Source: Pseudoneurospora amorphoporcata (Eukaryota; Ascomycota; Sordariomycetes; Sordariales; Sordariaceae). Taken from it: 64,000 bases of DNA. The stretch covers positions 32,407 through 96,406 of the forward strand of contig MU859199.1 in the NCBI GenBank assembly GCA_033297205.1, written 5' to 3'. The notes under the pieces are model-generated. The model was given only the letters and a program-made list of their open reading frames with translations, did not search any database and was not told the origin of the DNA. The position numbers and the translations under genes are program-made. Positions 55,211 to 64,000 of this stretch are shown piece by piece (position 1 is the first letter of the stretch; every line of letters begins with the position of its first letter).

Positions 55211-55806
55211 CCAGATGTACTCGCTCGCGAGCTGTACTTCTTTCCTTTCATACATCGAGTCTGCTTCTAGGTCCTCTACAGTCTCATCCTCACTGCACAG
55301 GCTGCTACAGAGGCTGCACTGGATGGGATTGTTTTTGAAGTCGCGGTTGACTGGAAGGTCTGGTACCTAGGTAGCCGCTTCCAACAAAATCACCATGAAG
55401 GATTTGGCGAGCAAGATCAATGTCCATAGGTGTTTTATTTCGATCCAGTCAAGAGTCCCTTCCACAGATAACGGAGAGTCGTCCTAGACACTCAACAACA
55501 TCTCTCATCATCATCATAATCATCAAGATCAAAACCGAGTGAACACATCCATTCGAACAAATCAATTCCATTTCTGCTCCCAACTCCTCCGTATCTAGGT
55601 AGTACCTGGGTATCATTCCACCAATAAAACCAACACCAAAGGCATTCCGCAACAATCACTGGACTGTTTGTTTAAACCGTCGAGAAGCTCGTCATCTCCG
55701 AACAGATGCTGAGCCGCTGGAAAACCTGTGCCAAATGCACATTCTGACCCAACGTTGCACGCACAGCCTGTGTGTGCTCCCCACAATGATCATGCCACCC
55801 CCACAT

Positions 55807-56589
55807 TTATTCGTCGAACTCGATTCCGAACTCGACTTCGACCTCGCAGTCGCCAAGAATTTCCAGGGCATCGACAAGCGCCTGCTTGTAGTGCAGCGGG
55901 AGGGGCAGCAGGAAGGGAAGCGCGAGGGCAGTGGAGAGGTTGTGCTATAATCGAAGAGGCGTTTTATTTCTAGTTAGTTTTCAGTTTCAATGTCAAGTAT
56001 CAGTCAAATGTCACTTCCAGTCCAGTGTCTACTGTCTAGTATCCATTATCCAGTGTCTAGTGTCCAACGTCTAGTGTCCAATTGGAAATCGAAACCTGTG
56101 TTGGGAACAGGATAAAGATGAAAACATGTTTTGATCTTATACGCGCGTTGCGTAGGTAGGTAGGGGAGGATGAAGGTAAACTTAGGCTGAGATGAGACTT
56201 ACGTAAAGACGAACGATATGTTCGGCAGCGCCGAGATACCTCGTGGCCGCGCGTTGGGCGCTCTCGCGAGCGAGCAAGCAACAGCGAACAAGCCCAGGGG
56301 CAGGCGACGACAGAGCGCGAGGGAGAGGAAGGCGAAGGAGAAGTTGCCAGGCCGAGGTCAGGCCAACGAAGTAGCGAATCTGGAGGTACCACCTCCACAG
56401 CGTGGCGCTTGCGAGGAGGGCGCGGGCAAAGCGAACTGGGCGTGGGCGTGCTGGAGAGCCAGCAGCAGCAAAAGAGCACGACTTAAGGAGGGCCGCGATG
56501 TGGGGGGCGCGGGAGGAGAGAGGGGTCTGCCGAAGGAGGTCGGGCAGGAGAAGGACGAGGAGGCGCAAGCTTGTGATCGTGGTGTTCAT
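55807..56589 (-). CDS. Provisional two-exon gene, hydrophobic protein of unknown function
   Basis: Proposed exons 56589-56203 and 55944-55807, separated by a 258-nt intron with a strong donor (TAC|GTAAGT) and acceptor TTATAG; 174 aa. The ATG has A at -3 (AAGATGAAC). The frame is phase-consistent and codons favour C at third positions, like accepted genes here. The protein has hydrophobic helices (ITSLRLLVLLLPDLLRQ; LWRWYLQIRYFVGLTSAW; ALALPFLLPLPLHY) and an acidic end (ILGDCEVEVEFGIEFDE), the latter seen only after splicing. I recognise no family. An opposite-strand frame covers the same DNA but is Arg/Lys/Glu-rich low-complexity. It could be chance; transcript evidence would decide. Confidence 0.45.
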
Positions 56590-59500
56590 CTTGGTTATTG
56601 CTTTTGTACAGGTAGTGAGAAGTGTCCTGGTGATGAAAGTTGGTTGATGAGAAAAAAAGAAAGAGGGGCAGGAAAAAACGAGGAGGCGACCTGCTCGCAA
56701 AAGTCTCGTCGACGCGTGCAAAAAGTCAACAGAAATACGTACGAGAAGAGCAAGACGCGCATGGTGAAATGAAGAGGGGCACAATGGAAGGCAGCCTGAG
56801 GAATCAAAAAGGAAAGAGGAAAGAAAACAACAGAAAAAAGTGCAAAAAAAACAAGCACCCTCGGGAAGGACCCGACACTTGTCTGAGTCGAACACGGAAC
56901 CCTAGACCACAATTGTGGTCCTACACTTGTAGGTTATAGGGACCTCACTGCCGCTGGTTGAGCCAACGGCGAGGGGATATTTGGTTGAAAGTACAGGCTG
57001 AACCATTAGCTTATTAAGGGGGCCTCAAGAGGACTCGCAATTCGTTGTGCGGCTGCCTGGTTGACCTGGAAGGAGGGCGACAGGCGGCTCGGGTTAAGGT
57101 TCGTTCGTCTGATGTTCTCGGTGACGGGTGTGCAGTCTGGGCCCCGAGCTTCTAGGACGGGGCTCGGCGTCCACGGGGAAGGTACGTGGGCAAGAGAGTG
57201 TGAGCTGGGCTAGCGTGAGCACACGACGGTGAAAATTCGAAAAGCTTTCCAGTCCCGGTCTTCGCCGACGAGGAAGCGAACAATGGCGGTGATCGTCTTG
57301 AGGCTGCAGTGCTTCTCTACTAAGTTCCTTTTTTAAGGAAGCGCTTTCTAAGAGCGTGGGAGCTCTCGAAGAAGAGGTAGCTTTGTCAGTTCCTTGCCTT
57401 GATATATGCGTCGTCGGGGACAGTGATGGGCTCTAGTGTCAAACTGTTGAGGTACGCCTAGGTTTCAGAGGCATGCTGGTCTTGGACGCTGACGTCTAGC
57501 ACCCCTAGATTGGCTGGCTGTCAATGCGGTTGTCCGAGAGTTGTTCCTTGTTTCGCTGTTGAGCATCATTCTCTTTCTCGATGTCCTCGCTCTTACTAAA
57601 GTCGTGGTTATAGTCCTATCTGTCCGCGGTGGTGTGAGGTCTTCATTGGAATCATCGTCCTCATCGGAATCCTCGTCCTCCCCTTGGTCACCATCCTCCT
57701 CTCCCTTCAATTCATTTGACTGGTCAGCTCCAACGGTATTAGACATAAGCAAGCGAAGAAGCAGTTTTGATGTGGAAGGCTCTGTGTATACCCAACTTTA
57801 ACGTAGGTTTTCTAGAAGACTAACGGCTTGGTTGCTGGTTGTACACATTGTAGCGTAGCCTTTCTTTTGTTCTGGTCCGTGACGAGAACTTCCATGTATT
57901 TTATGGTATGTATTGTAGTCACCAAAATACAGGATCTGATCACGATGTCCTCAACGGCAATCTTCGAAGATGTGGAAGCGACTCATGTGTCAGGCTGCGA
58001 AACAATTTTATACATGCTTCGGTGCTGCTCATTCTCAGGGACTCCAAGTGGAAGACCCGTGAGCTGGGGATATGGTAGCATGATGATGCGCAAACTCTTG
58101 CTGGCTTAACTGATGATGATGTTGTATTCTGATTACTGGTTTCTTTGAGAGTTGAATAACGTCCAAGTCCGAACGACTGTTCTTTACAGTGTACCCAAAC
58201 AACGTTTCGTCCTTGAGAACAAGGGGCAGCACTATTACCAAGGAATTATAGACTAGTCACAGCACTGATGGTGACATGATTTTCGACTTTCAGGACGTTT
58301 CCTCCTCACACCTTGTAATTTTCGGAAAAGAGACCACCATGTCGCACAGAACTGTCAACATTCGCGGCACTACCACGGTTGAAGAGGTGAATCCGAACAT
58401 TGTAAATCATCAAGATGGAGGGCACAATCGAGATCAAAGACCAAATTTGAGGCCAGCAGAACTTCCGTCAAGGAGAGAGGGTGTATCAGGAAGACGAAGC
58501 CAAGGAGAAGAATCAAGACGAGCGGAGCCGTACACGAAGTTCTCGAGAGCTTGGTAATATAGGACTGTGTGAACGCGCTAGTATGACCAACCGATGGAGA
58601 ATGGCAGAGGCACGGCAGATTGCTGTGGCATCTGAAGTGGGATAGACACACGACAGTAAGGTATCGAATAGAGGAACTAAAACGCAAAGGTATCAACCAG
58701 AAGGCAAAGAAGTCAGCCATGGTTAGTATTTTGACGGGACAAAACAAGACATCATCATACAACAACATGTTTGATGGGTGGAAACTTTGCGCAATATAGA
58801 ACAATGGATTGCGTGAACCTGAGTGTGATGATTGCTACCTGTAGCAAAGTATCAATAGTTTCTGGGCAAAGTGAGACGACGACCATCTTTTGAAGACGCC
58901 GGGAGCTTGCGCTCGTCGGACGAGAAACGGCCAAAACGTGACAAGCAGGGGAGCAATGACTTTCGGAAAAAAAAAGGAACACCTTGGGCCGTATGAGGAT
59001 ATCCTGCATCAAATTCGCCTGGAAGTTGATCAGTCGGCTGAGAGAAAATATATCCAGGATGCACTTTGCGAAGAGATCGGAATGCACATTTTGAAGCTCG
59101 ATGTTGGCTAGGCTGGTAAGCATGTTACCAATCGAGTATGCGATGTGAAATATGACGGAAGTTTGAAAGAAGAGAACCAGCTCCTCTGCTCCGCATCACG
59201 AAGAAATTTTCGTGTCTGCGATTGACATGGTCGTACCTGCCTTACATTCACATCTTGCATGATGCAGCATTCCCTTGGCCAGGTACTCGCCGGCGCTTTC
59301 CTCCGGAAGGAGGCCGTGCCTGGTCCCTCACGAAGGAAGGCGCAAGTGTCCCGCCCCCCACACACGCTCAATCAGAAGGGGAAGCTTGGAGTTGCTAAAC
59401 GGGAAATGATGCTTCATTAAAAAAGCTCCCAATGTGCCAAAAGACTCCTCCATGAAATCGCCAGTACTGCAGTGGTGGACATCAACAGTCTGGTGACGGG

Positions 59501-59691
59501 CATGATCCCTTCTCCCCTTTCCCATAACCATACTAATACAAGCTGTACACCCCTTTGTGATCCATTCCCCTCCAGCAGTTCGTCACCATACCATATCCCC
59601 TCATTACCATGGATGCCATGCCAGTCATGAATAATCACCCCGTCCAAAAACTCCTCACCCAATCTTCGTTCCTCTTGATCCATGCCCCAAG
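56590..59691. other. 3.1-kb gene-poor region with degenerate sequence
   Basis: Only short frames, none recognised. An acidic 95-codon minus-strand frame at 57465-57752 (EEDGDQGEDEDSDEDDDSNED) and a 122-codon one at 58755-59123 could be remnants but show no family sequence. A tRNA-like element lies at about 56870-56970. Confidence 0.35.
56880..56970 (-). pseudogene. Degenerate tRNA-like / SINE-head-like sequence
   Basis: On the minus strand an A box (TGGCTCAACCAG, 56965-56954) and a B box (GTTCGACTC, 56893-56885) lie in the right order about 65 nt apart. A possible anticodon stem GGTCC/GGACC encloses CTATAA plus extra bases. The acceptor and T stems do not pair, so this is not a working tRNA. 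Either a decayed tRNA or the tRNA-derived head of a SINE. Confidence 0.35.
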
Positions 59692-60060
59692 TCAAACCTT
59701 ATTCCCCCCATAATCCTTGTTATCCCTCCTCCCCGCCCCCGTCGAATACCCTTCCTCAGCAACCCCGGTCTTGGTCGGGCTCCTCTTCGAGTACGCCGCG
59801 GGCGAGTGTCCGACAACGCGTGTATCTTTGGGATCTTCCTCGAGCGGTCCCTTGCGCGCATAGGGGCCGCCCGTGCCGCCAATGTTCTCGAGGTGTTCGC
59901 TGATGGTGGCGTTGCCCGTGTCGGGGGCGCTGTACTTCTCCGACACGCCGCGGGGCTGGCTCTTGCCGCCGCGCGTCTGCCACCAAAAGATGCCGCCGAG
60001 GCCGGCGGCGATGCCGATGGGGACGGCGCGGGCGCGGAGCATATTGGCTACTGTTGCCAT
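59692..60060 (-). CDS. Small single-pass membrane protein of unknown function
   Basis: Intronless, 122 aa. A basic start (MATVANMLRARA) runs into one membrane span, VPIGIAAGLGGIFWWQT (about residues 13-29). This resembles an N-terminal anchor or mitochondrial signal-anchor. The rest is hydrophilic and Gly/Lys-rich, with EKYSAPDTGNATISEHLENI, GPYARKGPLEEDPKDTRVVG and a tail ending RRDNKDYGGNKV. Similar short, conserved, uncharacterised proteins are common in filamentous ascomycetes, so it is probably real; no function is proposed. The ATG is preceded by AC-rich leader sequence, and a triple 13-bp tandem repeat (60194-60232) sits 134 bp upstream of the start. Confidence 0.72.
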   Translation of the reverse strand: MATVANMLRARAVPIGIAAGLGGIFWWQTRGGKSQPRGVSEKYSAPDTGNATISEHLENIGGTGGPYARKGPLEEDPKDTRVVGHSPAAYSKRSPTKTGVAEEGYSTGAGRRDNKDYGGNKV

Positions 60061-61155
60061 TTTTGTGGTAGATGTGGTGGTGTGGTAGTTTTGTGTAGGT
60101 GTGGTGTTTTGGTTTGGGTTGTGTCCAGTCGAGTCAGGTGAGAGATTGTTGTGTTTGGCGTTGGAGGATTCTTGGTTCCGTTTGCTTTGTTTAGAATACG
60201 AAGTTCGAATACGAAGTTCGAATACGAAGTTCGGGTTCGAGGAGTGGTTGGTAGATGAAGGTGATGTTGGGAGGTCGTCTGGTTAAATAACGGGAGGGGG
60301 TCAAGAAGTGCGATGACGTTGTGTAATGATGATCTCACCTGCCGGTACGGTACAGCTACTGACGGGATGCAGTGGGACTAATTCTTTCCAAGTACCATTT
60401 ACAATACAGTGCAGTGCAGTTACTCCCTTGTGATGATGCTCACAATACTAGCAGACTCGAACATTGGAATCGAACTCCGATGGGTCCGGGTTGTCATACA
60501 CGATGGAGATCCTGAACTTGCAACATGTTGGAATCTGGACCAGGAACAACACGTAAGTCAAGTGGAGTATTGCAATTGGAGATGAACTGAGGCTCAATTC
60601 TTCCGAGATCAACCCATTGAAACCGAACATGATGAGTACATGTCTTTTTCGGCTTGTTGTTCACTGACAAAAGTTGACGTCAAACGCTTGCATGACATCA
60701 CGACTTTATCCAGCACGGTTCTCGGTCGACGCACTGTTAAGCCGAAACTCTTGAGCCCCAACCCATTGCGTCTCAAGTCCACTGGTAGCCGGTGAAAATC
60801 ATGTGAGAGTTGCCGGATTTGAACGCATCATGGAGTTTGATTACTTTCCAGTATAAATAATTGGTGAATGGGCTTTTGAAGAGTACGAATTGACGTCGAT
60901 GTCATGTCGTACGGTTTCCCTCTTATAGCGCTGTCCAAGTCTACCACTAACAACAACAAGCCCCTTATCTTATCGGACTAAGAGCTCCTGTCTCCTTTCG
61001 GCCGACTCCGTCGAGACACTCTGAATCCAACTCATCACGAATGCCAATGGGCGCATCTGGTCACGACTTGAAATGTGATGTATTTCAATACTATTGAACT
61101 GGGTATAAACTACCTTGTTAACGAGAATTAATCCTTCTTCTCACCCCCTTCAACA
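60061..61155. other. Intergenic region
   Basis: 1.1 kb between the small membrane protein start and the 3' end of the ammonium transporter relic. Contains the triple 13-bp repeat; no genes recognised. Confidence 0.4.
60194..60232. repeat. Three exact tandem copies of a 13-bp unit
   Basis: GAATACGAAGTTC repeated at 60194, 60207 and 60220, in the upstream region of the small membrane protein gene. Confidence 0.95.
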
Positions 61156-62104
61156 CTAACCGGTTCCATAACCGGCGTGGGAGCCTTCAACGACCCACAA
61201 CACCTCGGCGGTAGGTAAGCATCCATGCAGAATGCAACCGTTCATGTAAAACCTCTCCTCATCCACGTCCTCCAAATACTTGATGTCCAGACCTCTAATC
61301 TCCGAGTCCTCGCTCGCGCGCAGATGCAAGCCAGGGATCTTGTGGATGATGAACAGCAGGATGCGTGAGATCACAAAAGGCCAGGCGGCCGCAGTAGTTG
61401 CGCCGGCAAACTGACGTCCAAGCTGGCGGAAGTTGCGGCTCCACCAGCGTCCCGTATACGAGCTGCCGGATACACCGTCGAGAGCGGGGACAAAGTTATC
61501 TGCGAAGATGCCTGCCAAGAGATTATCGACGTAGCCGCCAACGCCATGGAGGACAAAGATGCCGAGACCGTCGTCGACAGACAGGAGGTGCTTGTACTTG
61601 ACGGCGTAGTAGCAGCACGTGGCGGTGAGGCAGCCAATGAGGGAGGCGACGTAGACGGGAACTGGAGAGGTTTGGAGTCAGTTAAAACTTCACTGGTAAG
61701 CAAACCAAAGGAAAATCAAGAGAGAACGTACCAAAACCCGCTGCAGGGGTGATTCCCACCAAGCCCGCAATTATATCCGAGCAGAAGCCAACCAAACTAA
61801 ACTTTCTCTTTTAGAGATAGTCGATGAAGACCCAACCGATACCGCCTCCGCACGCTGCCAGGTTGGTGTTGACGACAATGTAGATGGACCGCAGTGCATA
61901 CGAGCATCCAACACAAATTGCCCTGGATACATGTGACACGGCGGGCTAGTTGCTTGTTTCCCCCCTCTGTATTGCGATTGTTGGAGGCCATCAACTAACC
62001 TTGTCATAGGGCGCATTTAGGTCTTGTGTAAAGGGATCCCCTCCGTCGGGATTGGCATGCCAGTCCGGCCACTCGGTGACGGGCTTGATTTCTGGCTCGG
62101 CCAT
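61156..62104 (-). pseudogene. Ammonium transporter (AMT/Mep) pseudogene, internally deleted
   Basis: The start exon (62104-62000) encodes an intact-looking AMT N-terminus, PVTEWPDWHANPDGGDP to NAPYDK, ending at a GTTAGT donor. The next similarity, SIYIVVNTNLAACGGGIGWV, belongs to the transporter's second half, so about 200 residues covering the early membrane spans are missing. An in-frame TAA (61816-61814) interrupts FIDYL-stop-KRKFSLVGFCS. After a further intron the end is preserved (PVYVASLIGCLTATCCYYAV, GVGGYVDNLLAGIFADNF, IHKIPGLHLRASEDSEIRGLD). GFCSD and GYVDN, where relatives have Gly, fit G-to-A changes, and CGA-to-TAA would fit RIP-type transitions. Working members import ammonium at the plasma membrane; this copy cannot make a full protein. 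Confidence 0.85.
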
Positions 62105-63906
62105 CTTGTACAACCCTATGTCTCGGTAGTGTCGGCAGAGCTGTGGTTATCGTCCTGATCTTGATGCTGCCTGTTTGTTGTGCTCTTGTTCTGTGGCCGA
62201 GTAGAAATATGACCGTGGATTGTCTTCAAGGCGTCTGGTTGACCAACCTCGAGAAGTGCAGGTGCCAGTCGCAAGGAGTGCACGGGGTTTGCCATGAGCT
62301 ATAAGTATTCATTTGCTCCATCATCTTCATATGGGTGCCGTGGCGCTGGATCGTGTGTCATGCGGCAGAGAGATACGCGCAGCTGGGTGGGTGGTGCTCG
62401 GGCGAAGCCATTTTGTTTTTGGAAAGGTGAACGATTCGATCGTCGTCGACGGCCTTCCTCTACCTACCAATGACACTCCGCTGAGTCCGCTCTTACTCAG
62501 GAACCAGACATTTCGTCCATCTTTCATGTTTTTACGTCACTTTGGTTCCCAACCTGTCCATAATGTCCTTCGAGGTTTCCTTTCCGACAACTGTCCCAAA
62601 CAAACAACAGGCCGCGGCGTCGCAACTCGCAACACCTAAATCACATGCCGTCGACATCCTCGATACCCCATTCTTTATCGGCAGTCGAATGGTTGATTTG
62701 GTGAAGCTCACACTTCTCAACCACACTCGAGCCCCCGAGACCGTCTGGCACAGCGATCCACCACACTGAAAAGGGTGAACAAGAGAGTGCTGACCTCACT
62801 GGAGATCCCAAGGTCCCCGCAATCAGGAACAATTTGGTGTGTGGCTCAGGCTGATGATGGATGTTGCTCATCGGAAGACCGGCCGCACCGAGACCTTTGG
62901 GGTGCACCACCTCGCCTAAACCTCCAATGATGCTGACCCCTCCAGCTTGTTTGACATCTTTGAGGCCGTCTTTACACCCTCCCATGTCCTTATGTCTGCC
63001 CCGTGACCAATTATCGCTGATGGCCATTTGTCCAAGATCCTACTATGCCCTCTCTTGTAAGTCCAATCCCTCCAGCTGTTCATCTTCGCTCGCAGTATGG
63101 CCAGTTCATGTAGGACAGACAATACTTCAAGCCACTCGGCCGCTCTTGGCGCCTCGCGCTTGCGTCGCCTTCTTCCGAGTGGTCGTTGAAAAGGTCCCTG
63201 CTTATGTTAATGATCCCAAAATTTGGATCCCCTCCAATGCTCATGTGTGGCACAGATGCTGACGACGTAACATAGATCGGGTGCTTTGTTTATTCCACTG
63301 TTTCTGAGCTGAGTTTCTGTTTCGCACCTCAGCCGAGGACATAGCATCAACCACGCGAGAGCCTCCCTGTTCGCCCGTTGCATGAATAGCAAACTCATAC
63401 TAACAATTCCATCAACCAGGCCGGCATTTTGGGATGGTGATTGTTCCAGGGAAAGCTCCGATACCTTTGTTGTTTCGGCCAACGGAGGCCCATAGCCCGA
63501 CACAGTACTAGGTACCTCTGGAAAGTCAGTTACCCTTTCCCAGAAAATGTGCGATCCTAACTCGTGGGAGGATCGCACCTCAGCAAGAGTGACACACTTA
63601 CATACATATTGTTTGCACTACTATGAGCAGCGTTTGTCGAAGTCCTCGGGATCATCGTCTTCCGGTCGCCAACAAGTTATCTTTTAAATACTCTTGGCCA
63701 AGTGGCATGGTGTTTTTCCACATTCCTTGAACCCTTCCAACCCACTTGTAGTACGGCACAGTACTCCCATTTTGTCGACCGAGTGGTACCATTGACGTGA
63801 TGGCAGCCCTTGCCAGCCTCCCAGCTTTTCGATACTGATCGGCAGCTCCATGAAGCCGAAGAACTGACGTGGAGAAAGGGCAGACGGGCTCATGCTTGCT
63901 AGCTTG

Positions 63907-63954
<48 letters not shown>

Positions 63955-64000
63955 CACATTACCCAGTCCCCAGACAATTGGGGGGCGTGGACGGGTCACA
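62105..64000. other. Intergenic region to the end of the window
   Basis: 1.9 kb with no gene recognised. Frames present lack family sequence. Contains a 42-nt poly(A) tract at 63911-63952. Confidence 0.4.
63911..63952. repeat. Poly(A) tract, 42 nt
   Basis: Uninterrupted run of 42 A close to the window end; length may be inexact. Confidence 0.95.

Larger units (their letters stand above)
54011..55806. other. Intergenic region with simple repeats
   Basis: 1.8 kb with no supported gene. Contains a C10-11 run (54224-54237 area), a 16-bp perfect hairpin (54864-54908), A/T-rich sequence and a poly(T) tract (55174-55210). Confidence 0.45.

Noticed and set aside
56218..56772. 184-codon + strand frame (Arg/Lys/Glu-rich)
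   Set aside because: Low-complexity and antisense to the better-supported spliced minus-strand model.
57465..57752. Acidic 95-codon minus-strand frame
   Set aside because: Could be a gene relic, but acidic low-complexity sequence alone is not evidence; no splice partners or family match found.
60194..60232. Resemblance of ACTTCGTATTC repeats to lox recombination arms
   Set aside because: Copies are direct rather than inverted around a spacer, and the match is partial; taken as a simple tandem repeat.
60455..60500. TTCGATTCC on the minus strand as a possible tRNA B box
   Set aside because: No T stem pairing and no A box at a suitable distance.

Overview
The window looks like nuclear DNA of a filamentous ascomycete of the order Sordariales, most likely Neurospora. 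The grounds are short spliceosomal introns (about 50-260 nt, GT..AG, mostly with GTAAGT/GTGAGT-like donors), GC-rich coding with large AT-richer spacers, isolated tRNA genes, fungus-specific families, an arylsulfatase closely fitting the Neurospora ars-1 gene in motif and length, and a mutated transporter relic whose changes look like repeat-induced point mutation (RIP). The species call is an inference. There are no operons, phage or CRISPR features.

Layout. 1-6.4 kb: a siderophore acyltransferase (+) converges on an AMID/FSP1-like flavoprotein (-). Eight exact copies of the 9-mer ATCTGATAA, the site known for iron-repressor GATA factors (SRE/SreA), lie outside the pair, five upstream of one gene and three upstream of the other. 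6.4-12.5 kb: tRNA-Gly(GCC), tRNA-Arg(CCT) with intron, a Cys-rich hypothetical protein, tRNA-Leu(AAG) with intron, and the CoA-pathway enzyme PPAT. 12.5-19 kb: a large kelch-BTB protein with a 3.2 kb upstream spacer. 19-28 kb: 1-Cys peroxiredoxin, FAT1-type acyl-CoA synthetase, and GPI transamidase subunit PIG-S. 28-40 kb is the housekeeping-dense part: MARVEL protein, eEF1B beta, a paired-repeat membrane protein, NatD histone acetyltransferase, LYRM2-like protein, mitochondrial ribosomal protein bL36m and a DCAF7/TTG1-like WD40 protein. 40-45.4 kb: a vacuolar-type MFS transporter and the arylsulfatase, divergent, with a 158-bp inverted-repeat element (MITE candidate) between them. 45.4-64 kb is gene-poor: a DUF1479 oxygenase-like protein, a provisional two-exon gene, a small single-pass membrane protein, an ammonium transporter pseudogene, simple repeats, homopolymers and tRNA-like fragments.

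How the genes relate. Most are independent housekeeping genes: CoA synthesis, GPI anchoring, translation elongation, mitochondrial translation and assembly, fatty-acid activation, peroxide removal. The one pair with a sequence-based case for shared control is the siderophore acyltransferase and the AMID/FSP1-like oxidoreductase, which I consider the most interesting lead. Exon boundaries were inferred by hand from splice sites, reading-frame phase and family conservation; all spliced lengths given sum to whole codons.
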